From: JAFGDI01 sp963667715
Lineage (GTDB): Bacteria > Planctomycetota > Phycisphaerae > Sedimentisphaerales > SM23-30
Direction of reading: 5' to 3'
DNA: 64,000 nt
Assembly: GCA_963667715.1 (NCBI GenBank)
Contig: OY763926.1
Span: forward strand, 3,968,001 to 4,032,000
A model generated the notes under the pieces. The model was not told the origin of the DNA. It did no database searches and saw only the letters and a list, made by a program, of their open reading frames with translations. The translations under genes were made by a program, and so were the position numbers. Numbering within the stretch: the first letter of the stretch is position 1; every line of letters begins with the position of its first letter. Shown here piece after piece: positions 51,943-59,830 of the stretch.

Positions 51943-54900
51943 ATGAAACATACTATTAACACACTCACCATAATATTACTCATCTTCCCAGTACTCCTAC
52001 AGGCCTTCGACGGCAATAAAGTCACAGACTTCCCGCTCACTCTCGAAATACCGCAGCTCGAAACCATCACTACTACCAATACCCCGTACCCAATAACGAT
52101 AAAACTCTCCAACTCCGCTGCCGTACCGCTTACTGTCAAACTATCTATCAACAACCTTTTACCCGAAATGCATCTGGAAGATAACACCCCACAGACAGTT
52201 TCTATTCCAGCTAACCAGACTATCAGCTCTACTTTCAATATCAGCTGCGACCAAAATACCCTATCAGCACTCTACCCCATTCACACCTACGCTACTTTCA
52301 ACTATGAAAATACACCTCACACTACCCATGCCGTACAAATTGTAGAAACAGCTCTACCCCCACTACCAGCAAAACAAAAGAACGCCTGCATAAAAGTACA
52401 TGCTAACGCCGTACTTAACCTCACTCGAGAAACACCACAGTTCAGCTGGAAATTTTTCGGCCAACCAGAAAACACTATGCCACTCGGCTTCAACGGCACC
52501 GACCAACTATCAGGTACACACCTCAACCAACTCAACATCCAGCGAGGTGATTTTCGACCTGCTATTATTGTTCATCCACCTTGGAGAACTCACTCCGGAA
52601 CCGCCTTCCTGCAATACCAGCTGGAACTGCCCAAAACCACTCCCATAACTCTGAACTTCGCTAATGCTATCCGCAATAACAGCACCACCGAACCGGCTAG
52701 CGACGGCGTAACTTTCCGGGTATGGGTCAATAACACCTCCATATACGAAAATCATACCGACGCAAAAATATGGCAGGATGCAGAAGTTGACCTCTCTGAA
52801 TATGCCGGTACAAAGATCACACTTCGACTGGAAACCCACCCCGGCCCACACAAAAACACCACCTGCGATACTGCCTACTGGGCAAGCCCAACAATAATCG
52901 CCGGTTCACTACCCAAACTCAATACCACAGATAACTGGCAAGCTCAACGCAAAACCGCTATTGAACTACTCAATAAACCAACACTAAACACCATCCAGCT
53001 CAGCGATAACTATAAAACCTCTATCGTCTGCGGACCCAACGGCCTGATCGATGGCTCCATCGCTATCGGTACACCAGATAAACATATAACCTTCGACGGC
53101 TTCGATATATCCTTACTCTACTTCCCCGTCTGCAAAAAACTATCCGGTATAACCGTAACAGACTACGACATTACATATCACAACCGATCCATCACCGTTG
53201 ACCATACCCTTAGCTACAGCGGCCTACCTGCCAAACTCTCTATCACCATCTTCCCCAACCATCGTTCAATAAACTTTGCCGTAAAATCCAACCTGACAGT
53301 TACCGACCTCGCTCTTGGCCCTGCCAGCCAGCTCGCCAACAGAGTCTACTACGGCCACGGCTACTGCATCGAAGACCCCGGCACCTTTCAGGTTCACTAC
53401 GGCGGACACGAACTGTCCACCAGCCATGTCGGGTTCGACTTCAACTCCGGCATATCGCTGCTAACCGCCACCTCCAACCCACCTGACGACCTTATCGTCA
53501 ACCCATCTCAAAAATCATACGCCCTGCATACCCATATGAACTCTACCCTTACCCTGGTACCTTCAACTGCCAATGCTTTTGATGCCGCTCTCGCCTACAG
53601 AAGTATATACCCCAAACAGCCTGCACCCGCCTTCCTGCAAAAAGCAGGTCGCTTTGTCTTCGATATCTGGGGCGGTCGCTATAGCGAGATCACAGACTAT
53701 ATGAAACAACTCATAGACTACGGGCTCACCGACTCTATGCTCACTCTGCACGTATGGCAAAGATACGGCTACGACTATCGACTACCAGACATATTCCCGC
53801 CCAACCCAGAGTTTGGCTCACTGCAAGACCTGCAAGCTCTCGGCACATTATGCGACACTAACAATATCCCCTGGGGACTGCACGATAACTATATCGACTT
53901 CTACCCGGACGCCCAGAACTTTAGCTACGATAAGATCGCGTTCCGCTCAACTGGCGAGCCGATCAAAGCATGGCTCATGGAAAGTCGCGATGCCCAGTCT
54001 TACCGCTGGCGGCCTGACTGCATTATGCCGTTCGTCAAACGCAATATCGAGCTGGTAAAGAACGCCTTGCATCCCTCCCATTATTTCATCGATGTCTTTA
54101 CCTCCATCGACTGCTTCGACTTCTACGACAGATCCGGTAAATTCCACTCTTTTCTGGAAACCCAACACCACTGGGGCCAGGCCTTCAACTATATCCGTAA
54201 CCAGCTCGGCCACCAGGCGATCATGACCAGTGAAGCTGGCGACGACCTGCTAGTCGGCCAACTCGACGGTGCAGACTGCCAGTTCCTCACTCTCTCCAAT
54301 ACCCCCGGCAGCTTTGAAAAGTATATCCCCTGCCAACACTGGCAGCGGGTACCATGGTTTGACGCCGTACTGCACGACAAATTCAGCCTGCACGGCGTAG
54401 GATATTCCAACCGCTATCAGGGCAGTCGCACCAGAGAAGCCCACGGCATATTATCCGACGACTATATCTCAGCCGAAATACTCACCGGACACAGCCTTAT
54501 GGCCGACCGTGAAGCGTCAATACAAGGCGCAGTCAGAAAATATTATCTGGCACAAGACTTCATCCGCTCGATCGCCACAGACACAATACAAAACGTCGAG
54601 TTCATCGATAACAATATCGACCACCAGAAAACAACATGGAATTCCGGCGCAGTCGTCTATATCAACCGCTCCCCTCAGCCCTGGCAGATCGCCAACAAGC
54701 TACTCCCTCAATACGGCTACTACGCTGCCAATGGCCTGATATCAAGCTCAGTTGAAACCATCGACAATATAACCGTAGAGCAATCCTCTACCCCAGACTC
54801 ATTCTACCTGAACGCCCGCGGCTACAGCAGCCCCAACCAACTTGAAATCACTCCTCTAGCCAGTAGCATCCAGCAAATAGACAATAGCAACTTCAAACTC

Positions 54901-55560
54901 ATCATCGACTGGACAGTAAACTCTACAACAAACGATGAACCTATCATTTTCATCCACTTCACCGACCCACACATAACCAGCGGCGACGAAATTGTTTTCC
55001 AGGGTGACTTCAGACCAGCTATTCCAGCATCAAAATGGGAAGGCCGTATCACTACCGGCCAAAATAGAACTATCCATATCCCTGACAATCTCCCTACCGG
55101 CAAATACGAAATTCTTATCGGCATGTGGAACCCAGCCAACGGCTATCGCTACAAACTTAGAGGTATAGACAGAGACAACAGCCGCTTCTTACTCGGCTAT
55201 ATAAACATCAACCGCAATAACGACCAGACCTCCATCTCACTTGAAAAGTGCAGCGAAAAACCACAACCTGCCTGGGGAAATATAGCTCACAAAATGGTCA
55301 AATTCGACCAAGCCTGTACCTCCGGCGCATTCCAATGCAAAACAGATAAAGACAAACTCACCATAACACCACTTCCACAACTGCCGCCCTTCGAAATTCA
55401 GCTCTCACCCAAAATACTACCAACCGGTACCAATCTAACCATAACCGCTATCACCCACGACGGCACCCGCAAACCAATCAACAAATACATACAAGACAAA
55501 TACCAATTCACATTCTACACCTCACCAGAAATAATAAAGTACGAGATAAATAACAATTGA
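51943..55560 (+). CDS. Very large exported glycoside hydrolase, GH101-like
   Basis: 1205 aa. Signal peptide about 1-21. The N-terminal 150 residues are Ig-like (PITIKLSNSAAVPLTVKLSINN). About 190-325 resembles an NPCBM/galactose-binding sandwich (TFRVWVNNTSIYENHTDAKIWQDAEVDLSEYAG). About 330-560 is a beta-rich (mutarotase-like) domain. A TIM-barrel follows (FVFDIWGGRYSEITDYMKQL; LHDNYIDFYPDA). YFIDVFTSID could supply the nucleophile Asp and IMTSEAGDD the acid/base Glu, as in endo-alpha-N-acetylgalactosaminidases (GH101). The C-terminal 300 residues are more beta-sandwiches. The family call is by pattern only. Codons are strikingly C-rich compared with the left half of the window. Confidence 0.6.
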   Translation: MKHTINTLTIILLIFPVLLQAFDGNKVTDFPLTLEIPQLETITTTNTPYPITIKLSNSAAVPLTVKLSINNLLPEMHLEDNTPQTVSIPANQTISSTFNISCDQNTLSALYPIHTYATFNYENTPHTTHAVQIVETALPPLPAKQKNACIKVHANAVLNLTRETPQFSWKFFGQPENTMPLGFNGTDQLSGTHLNQLNIQRGDFRPAIIVHPPWRTHSGTAFLQYQLELPKTTPITLNFANAIRNNSTTEPASDGVTFRVWVNNTSIYENHTDAKIWQDAEVDLSEYAGTKITLRLETHPGPHKNTTCDTAYWASPTIIAGSLPKLNTTDNWQAQRKTAIELLNKPTLNTIQLSDNYKTSIVCGPNGLIDGSIAIGTPDKHITFDGFDISLLYFPVCKKLSGITVTDYDITYHNRSITVDHTLSYSGLPAKLSITIFPNHRSINFAVKSNLTVTDLALGPASQLANRVYYGHGYCIEDPGTFQVHYGGHELSTSHVGFDFNSGISLLTATSNPPDDLIVNPSQKSYALHTHMNSTLTLVPSTANAFDAALAYRSIYPKQPAPAFLQKAGRFVFDIWGGRYSEITDYMKQLIDYGLTDSMLTLHVWQRYGYDYRLPDIFPPNPEFGSLQDLQALGTLCDTNNIPWGLHDNYIDFYPDAQNFSYDKIAFRSTGEPIKAWLMESRDAQSYRWRPDCIMPFVKRNIELVKNALHPSHYFIDVFTSIDCFDFYDRSGKFHSFLETQHHWGQAFNYIRNQLGHQAIMTSEAGDDLLVGQLDGADCQFLTLSNTPGSFEKYIPCQHWQRVPWFDAVLHDKFSLHGVGYSNRYQGSRTREAHGILSDDYISAEILTGHSLMADREASIQGAVRKYYLAQDFIRSIATDTIQNVEFIDNNIDHQKTTWNSGAVVYINRSPQPWQIANKLLPQYGYYAANGLISSSVETIDNITVEQSSTPDSFYLNARGYSSPNQLEITPLASSIQQIDNSNFKLIIDWTVNSTTNDEPIIFIHFTDPHITSGDEIVFQGDFRPAIPASKWEGRITTGQNRTIHIPDNLPTGKYEILIGMWNPANGYRYKLRGIDRDNSRFLLGYININRNNDQTSISLEKCSEKPQPAWGNIAHKMVKFDQACTSGAFQCKTDKDKLTITPLPQLPPFEIQLSPKILPTGTNLTITAITHDGTRKPINKYIQDKYQFTFYTSPEIIKYEINNN

Positions 55561-55570
55561 CCAACAATAA

Positions 55571-55606
55571 CAAAAGGGCAGTTAGCCAAAAACTAACTGC
55601 CCTATA
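55571..55606 (-). terminator. Terminator after the arabinanase-like GH43 gene
   Basis: On the minus strand GGGCAGTTAG-tttttgg-CTAACTGCCC is followed by TTTTG; it lies between two convergent genes. Confidence 0.75.
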
Positions 55607-55648
55607 ATTCCTAATTTCTAATTCCTAATTCCTAATTTCTAATTTCTA
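55605..55648 (-). repeat. Heptamer tandem repeat after the GH43 gene
   Basis: On the minus strand, six copies of GRAATTA (GAAATTA/GGAATTA) starting at the stop codon of the GH43 gene. Confidence 0.8.
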
Positions 55649-56941
55649 TATTTTCTTCCCGCGAATCACTATCCCTTCCTGATTCCTGCCAATGAAAGAA
55701 TTCTTCAGCGGTTCAACTATACACTTATCAACATAGTCTTTACCATTGACCTTCCAGATTATTGTCAGCTCATTACCTTTAACCTTCCAACTAACATCAC
55801 GATTATTAGCTACCTTACCGCCCGGCAGCAGATCATATACCTGCTCTGCTCCATAATTTTGTGATATACGCCAGCTGCCTTCCATATCGCGAGGTTTAAC
55901 CACCGCTTTCTCGGTACATAGCTTATTGCTCTCACTCAGCGGCTCACCTACCACCGGCCAGAGATCCTCCGTCCAGTATATCGGCCTCACCTGCTGGATA
56001 CGCTGGGCACTAAGATTATTTGTATCATAAGTATGATGCACCATCCACTGGCCCTGATCTGTTGTCAAAACAGAGTTATGACCCGGACCACGCCAGTTAT
56101 CATTATTAGCCAAGACCATAGTCGCACCACCCTGTGCCATATCAACGCCATTAAAATCCACATACGGCCCATCAATATTTTTCGACCGACCGACCATTAC
56201 CTTATAAGTACTCTCGGCACCAGAACAGCAGGTGTCAAACGAAACGAACAGATAATAGTAATCATATTTCTGTACCAGGTACGCTCCTTCGATAGCATCA
56301 TTACCAACCGGCTGACGTGTCGCTATTGTCTTTACCTTCGCACCTTTTATCAGCTTACCAGTTTCAGGGTTAAGCTCTGAAAACTTTATCCCGTTCCAGA
56401 ACGAACCCCAGACAATATACGCTTTCCCATCTGAGGTCTGAACTGCCGCCGCATCGATCGCATTATAATCATAATCCTTGGTCGCAAACGATTCCAATAC
56501 CTTACCCTCATCTACCCATTTATAATCCGGCGACGATGGGTCAAGTGTAACATTAGATGCCACACCAACTACTGACTGCTGGCTGCCAAAAGACGAAACC
56601 GCATAGTACACATAAAACTTACCGTTTAGCTTTACTATATCTGGTGCCCATATACCTCTGGTCTCTGGGATCTGCTCCTTTGCCCACGCTGGCACCGGCG
56701 TATCAAATACCCTGCCCAGTCTTTTCCAGTGTACCAGATCGGTCGAACGATAGTACGGCAGCCCCTTACCGGTTGCAAAGATAAAATACGATCCATCATT
56801 TGCCTGGATCACCGCCGGGTCCGGCATACCATTCAAAACTCCAGATACTACACCGCCTGTATTACTTGGGCTATCAAATGCCAATACGCCACCAACAAAA
56901 ACTAAAAGAACTAGCGACACTAATACGATCGATCTAAACAT
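55646..56941 (-). CDS. Exported GH43 arabinan endo-1,5-alpha-L-arabinosidase-like enzyme
   Basis: 431 aa. Signal peptide about 1-21 (SLVLLVFVGGVLAF). The GH43 propeller carries the catalytic base in GMPDPAVIQANDGSYFIFATG, GIWAPDIVKLNGKFYVYYAVSSFG, the Asp in AIDAAAVQTSDGKAYIVWGSFWNG, general acid Glu in AIEGAYLVQKYDYYYLFVS and GPGHNSVL. A C-terminal domain of about 80 residues (DMEGSWRISQNYG...GKDYVDKCIVEP) is the lipocalin-like/beta module found in endo-arabinanases. With the AraC regulator upstream it suggests arabinan use. Convergent with the GH101-like gene. Confidence 0.88.
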   Translation of the reverse strand: MFRSIVLVSLVLLVFVGGVLAFDSPSNTGGVVSGVLNGMPDPAVIQANDGSYFIFATGKGLPYYRSTDLVHWKRLGRVFDTPVPAWAKEQIPETRGIWAPDIVKLNGKFYVYYAVSSFGSQQSVVGVASNVTLDPSSPDYKWVDEGKVLESFATKDYDYNAIDAAAVQTSDGKAYIVWGSFWNGIKFSELNPETGKLIKGAKVKTIATRQPVGNDAIEGAYLVQKYDYYYLFVSFDTCCSGAESTYKVMVGRSKNIDGPYVDFNGVDMAQGGATMVLANNDNWRGPGHNSVLTTDQGQWMVHHTYDTNNLSAQRIQQVRPIYWTEDLWPVVGEPLSESNKLCTEKAVVKPRDMEGSWRISQNYGAEQVYDLLPGGKVANNRDVSWKVKGNELTIIWKVNGKDYVDKCIVEPLKNSFIGRNQEGIVIRGKKI

Positions 56942-57111
56942 AACACAACTCCTTAATAATAGTATTTACTAATAATGTACCTTAGCAATATTATCAACCC
57001 CACACCGCTATTTCAAAGTTTTTCTCCGGTCCACCAACCATTATTCCACTTATATCGCCAACAATAACCACATACCAGCCAACAAAACACCACTATCATC
57101 ATACTTTTGCG

Positions 57112-57146
57112 CATAAAAAAGCCGCCAAATCACTTCGACGGCTAAT
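57112..57146 (-). terminator. Terminator after the AraC regulator
   Basis: On the minus strand AGCCGTC..GGCGGCT is followed by six Ts. Confidence 0.65.
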
Positions 57147-57170
57147 AATATCTGTATATATGCTAAAAAA

Positions 57171-57206
57171 CCTAATTCCTAATTTCTAATTCCTAAATCC
57201 TAATCT
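57171..57206 (-). repeat. Heptamer tandem repeat after the AraC regulator
   Basis: About five copies of GRAATTA on the minus strand, starting at the araC-like stop codon; same unit as at 55605-55648. Confidence 0.8.
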
Positions 57207-58150
57207 TACGATATCATCGCCGCATTCTGTGGACGATTTACATCTGAACGGATTCGGTTACGATACTGCTTGGGTGTTACATTGAATTTCTTCTTGAACA
57301 AACGATGGAAAAAATACACATTTCCGTATCCAACTCGATGTGAGATCTCATTACAGTTCAGATCTGTCGAACGCAGCAGCACCTGGGCCGCCTGCAATCT
57401 CAACGCCTGCTGATATGATACCGGGGTAACCCCGTAAACTTCCTTAAATATCCTGAACAAATAACCCTTAGACACACAGCACTGCTTAGCCAGCTGCTCA
57501 GTTGTTATCTGCTCATTATAATGCTTCTCGATATACTCTTTCACATGTACTGCACGCTGATCACAGTTTACCTTCTGCTCCGCTTCAAAACATGTCGCAC
57601 TATGAGTAACAATATTCTCAAATATTCGTGCCAACCTAAGTTGAACATAGAACATAGATAATGGGCGAACCGTCTCCAGATAATCAGTAATATCAACTAT
57701 AGCCATATAAATTGATTTACTTACCTCTTTGGTCAACTGCAGCTGATGATCCAGCTCAACATCAACACCAGTATAAATACCCAGTATCTTATTGAACGGA
57801 ACTACCAGCGAATCGCCAGCCTTACTCTCCAGCGAAAATGTAATCTCTGAATATACGCCATCGCCGCGATTGGTCACCAGGTCATGCTTCTGACCAGGCG
57901 AAATTATCACCAGAGAATCTTCGGTCGCCTCGTAATATTTGCCGTCTAAAGTGTAGCCGCCAGCCTTGGTATACAAATTCAAATGATATAGATCATGCGA
58001 ATGTTCCTTAAAGGTCGACTTCTCGCCAAAGGGACGATCCTGATTGATAGCCGTATGAAGTATCATCGGGCTATACGCTTTTTGGTTATGAGCAATACAT
58101 AGCACCTGGGGCCAGGTGTGCTCCTTCTTGATCTGAACATACTTAAACAT
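57206..58150 (-). CDS. AraC-family transcriptional regulator
   Basis: 314 aa. N-terminal cupin-type sensor (HSHDLYHLNLYTKAGGYTLDGKYYEATEDSLVIISPGQKHDL) that would bind a sugar. C-terminal two-helix-turn-helix DNA-binding domain (about 200-300): YIEKHYNEQITTEQLAKQCCVSKGYLFRIFKEVYGVTPVSYQQALRLQAAQVLLRSTD and NEISHRVGYGNVYFFHRLFKKKFNVTPKQYR, the AraC signature. It lies 265 bp upstream of the GH43 gene on the same strand, so it is the likely local regulator. An unexpected Cys pair (QCCVS) is in the first recognition helix region. Confidence 0.92.
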   Translation of the reverse strand: MFKYVQIKKEHTWPQVLCIAHNQKAYSPMILHTAINQDRPFGEKSTFKEHSHDLYHLNLYTKAGGYTLDGKYYEATEDSLVIISPGQKHDLVTNRGDGVYSEITFSLESKAGDSLVVPFNKILGIYTGVDVELDHQLQLTKEVSKSIYMAIVDITDYLETVRPLSMFYVQLRLARIFENIVTHSATCFEAEQKVNCDQRAVHVKEYIEKHYNEQITTEQLAKQCCVSKGYLFRIFKEVYGVTPVSYQQALRLQAAQVLLRSTDLNCNEISHRVGYGNVYFFHRLFKKKFNVTPKQYRNRIRSDVNRPQNAAMIS

Positions 58151-58593
58151 ACTTTTTTCCTGTCTTAATGTTTACGTTGTGGAATTTCAATGTCACAAAC
58201 TTTTTCCATATAACTATTGTACAATTACCAACTCATAATACCAATACAAAAATATAGTTTATATATGAAACACAAAACAATATGCCACTTTTTAGCCTAA
58301 AAAGGTCATTCCAACACCCGAAACCACCAAATAACGCAAAAACCTCATATCACTACAAGTACATTTAGATTTCACTTTGAACCAATAATTTTCAAATACG
58401 AATCTCACCTACCTGGCACAATAATGACTTAATAGTATTACACTTAGGACTTCTGTAACGGATTTAACAATAAGAAAAAACGACGGAAAATATCGTCAGA
58501 CAGGAAAAAACTGGTTTCTGGTTAATTCCCTCATTTACACAAACGCATCAGGAAGGCCCAAAAACATTGGCTTATATTTTACATTCTCTCAAT
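58151..58593. other. Intergenic region upstream of the AraC regulator
   Basis: 443 bp, AT-rich. Contains TGGCACAATAATGAC near 58410, which resembles half a sigma-54 site but lacks the -12 TTGC. Nothing else stands out. Confidence 0.45.
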
Positions 58594-59739
58594 CTATTTA
58601 TTCATCATCAACAGCGAAATTGTCATCGACTGAAACAACAAACCAGCCATAAGCCAGGCCTGGATCTTTTCATACGATGGCTCTTTGCCACCTGTTGCGA
58701 TATACGCCATTAGCAAACACAGCAGTACAATTATCTGCGTAACTCCAGCCAACAGACTCGCTCCTGAAAAATCTGCCTTGGCATCTTCTTCGCGGATATT
58801 ATGATGCTTCAGCTCACGCAATATCTCCTGCAGCAGCTGATTATCACTTACCTGCCGACGATCAGCCACTCTCTCAGCTGGAACCTCAGGCTCTACTTCC
58901 CGCTCAACCTCTACTGCCGACTGCTTCTGTTTCTGCTTTTTACCCCGGTTCTTTTTAAATTCCTTCTTACCAGACATTTGCTCTTGCCCACCCTTACGTT
59001 CGATCTCAGGAGTAACAACAGGCTTTTCTGCTTCCTGTTCAACTTCCGGCTCAACAACAGACTCACTTCCTACTTCAGGCTTTTCTTCAACCTCAACCAC
59101 AGCTTCAACTCCTGCCGCCTTCTCACCTATAGTCTCCGACTCACTTTTACCTTCAGTCTTGCTGCCTTCCTCTTCCTGCTGACTGCCGTAATGGGCTATA
59201 ATATTCGCCGCTTCCTGTGGGTTACAAGCTACGAAATCTGGCTTTGCCTCTCCTCTTCTCACCAGCTCTGTCGAACGGGTCTGGATCAATATCGTCCGAC
59301 ACCCCGCCGCCTGACCTGCTAGTATATCGCGGTCATCATCACCTACCATCCAGCACTGTCCAAGGTCAAGCCCCAACTCATCCGCAGCCTTTTTCAGCAT
59401 CCCCGGCGACGGCTTTCTCAGATCACTGTCTTTACGATATTCTTCGACCGTTGCTTCCGGATGAAATGGACAATAATATAGTTTGTCTACATAAGCCCCT
59501 TCACGAACCAGCAGTGATGTGAACTTGCGATTAATCTCGCCCAGCTCTTTCTCTGTTATCATACCTCTGGCAACTGCCGATTGATTAGTAACAACAACAG
59601 CCTTGTACCCTCTATCTTTTAGATACTTTATCGCACCTGATGCTCCGCGTATCAATACAACATCGTTAACATCTGTCAGGTAGTCATGATGCTTGATCAG
59701 GGTTCCGTCCCTGTCCCAGAATACTGCTTTATTAGTCAC
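58594..59739 (-). CDS. GmhB-like HAD phosphatase fused to a two-helix membrane tail
   Basis: 381 aa, twice the size of GmhB. Residues 1-185 form the HAD-IIIA domain of D-glycero-D-manno-heptose-1,7-bisphosphate 7-phosphatase: nucleophile VFWDRDGTLIKH, VVTNQSAVARG, KPSPGML and WMVGDDDRDILAGQAAG. The zinc loop is partial: CPFH is present, but the second cysteine pair is replaced by DSDL. About 190-310 is a Glu/Val-rich, then Lys-rich low-complexity linker. The C-terminus has two hydrophobic helices (TQIIVLLCLLMAYIATGG and IQAWLMAGLLFQSMTISLLMMNK). Last gene of lpxK-hldE-gmhB-like. Confidence 0.82.
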   Translation of the reverse strand: MTNKAVFWDRDGTLIKHHDYLTDVNDVVLIRGASGAIKYLKDRGYKAVVVTNQSAVARGMITEKELGEINRKFTSLLVREGAYVDKLYYCPFHPEATVEEYRKDSDLRKPSPGMLKKAADELGLDLGQCWMVGDDDRDILAGQAAGCRTILIQTRSTELVRRGEAKPDFVACNPQEAANIIAHYGSQQEEEGSKTEGKSESETIGEKAAGVEAVVEVEEKPEVGSESVVEPEVEQEAEKPVVTPEIERKGGQEQMSGKKEFKKNRGKKQKQKQSAVEVEREVEPEVPAERVADRRQVSDNQLLQEILRELKHHNIREEDAKADFSGASLLAGVTQIIVLLCLLMAYIATGGKEPSYEKIQAWLMAGLLFQSMTISLLMMNK

Positions 59740-59770
59740 TGAATATCCCCAAAACTTATTTTCATATTAC

Positions 59771-59830
59771 AACTTTTACCTTTTACCTTTTACCTTTTAC
59801 CTTTTTACTTTTTACTTTTTACTTTTATTA
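59771..59830 (-). repeat. Heptamer tandem repeat spanning the hldE stop codon
   Basis: On the minus strand, three or so AGTAAAA-type units are followed by four GGTAAAA units. The stop codon of hldE (59812-59814) and its last five codons fall inside the tract. Confidence 0.85.

Noticed and set aside
55605..57206. CRISPR-like array from the GRAATTA heptamers
   Set aside because: Units are 7 bp and contiguous with no spacers; these are short tandem repeats, and no cas genes are present.
58405..58425. Second sigma-54 promoter (TGGCACAATAATGAC)
   Set aside because: The -12 element TTGC is missing and no plus-strand gene follows.
58801..59322. 173-codon leucine/phenylalanine-rich frame on the plus strand
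   Set aside because: Antisense of the low-complexity Glu/Val linker of the gmhB-like gene; the hydrophobic look is an artefact of that composition.
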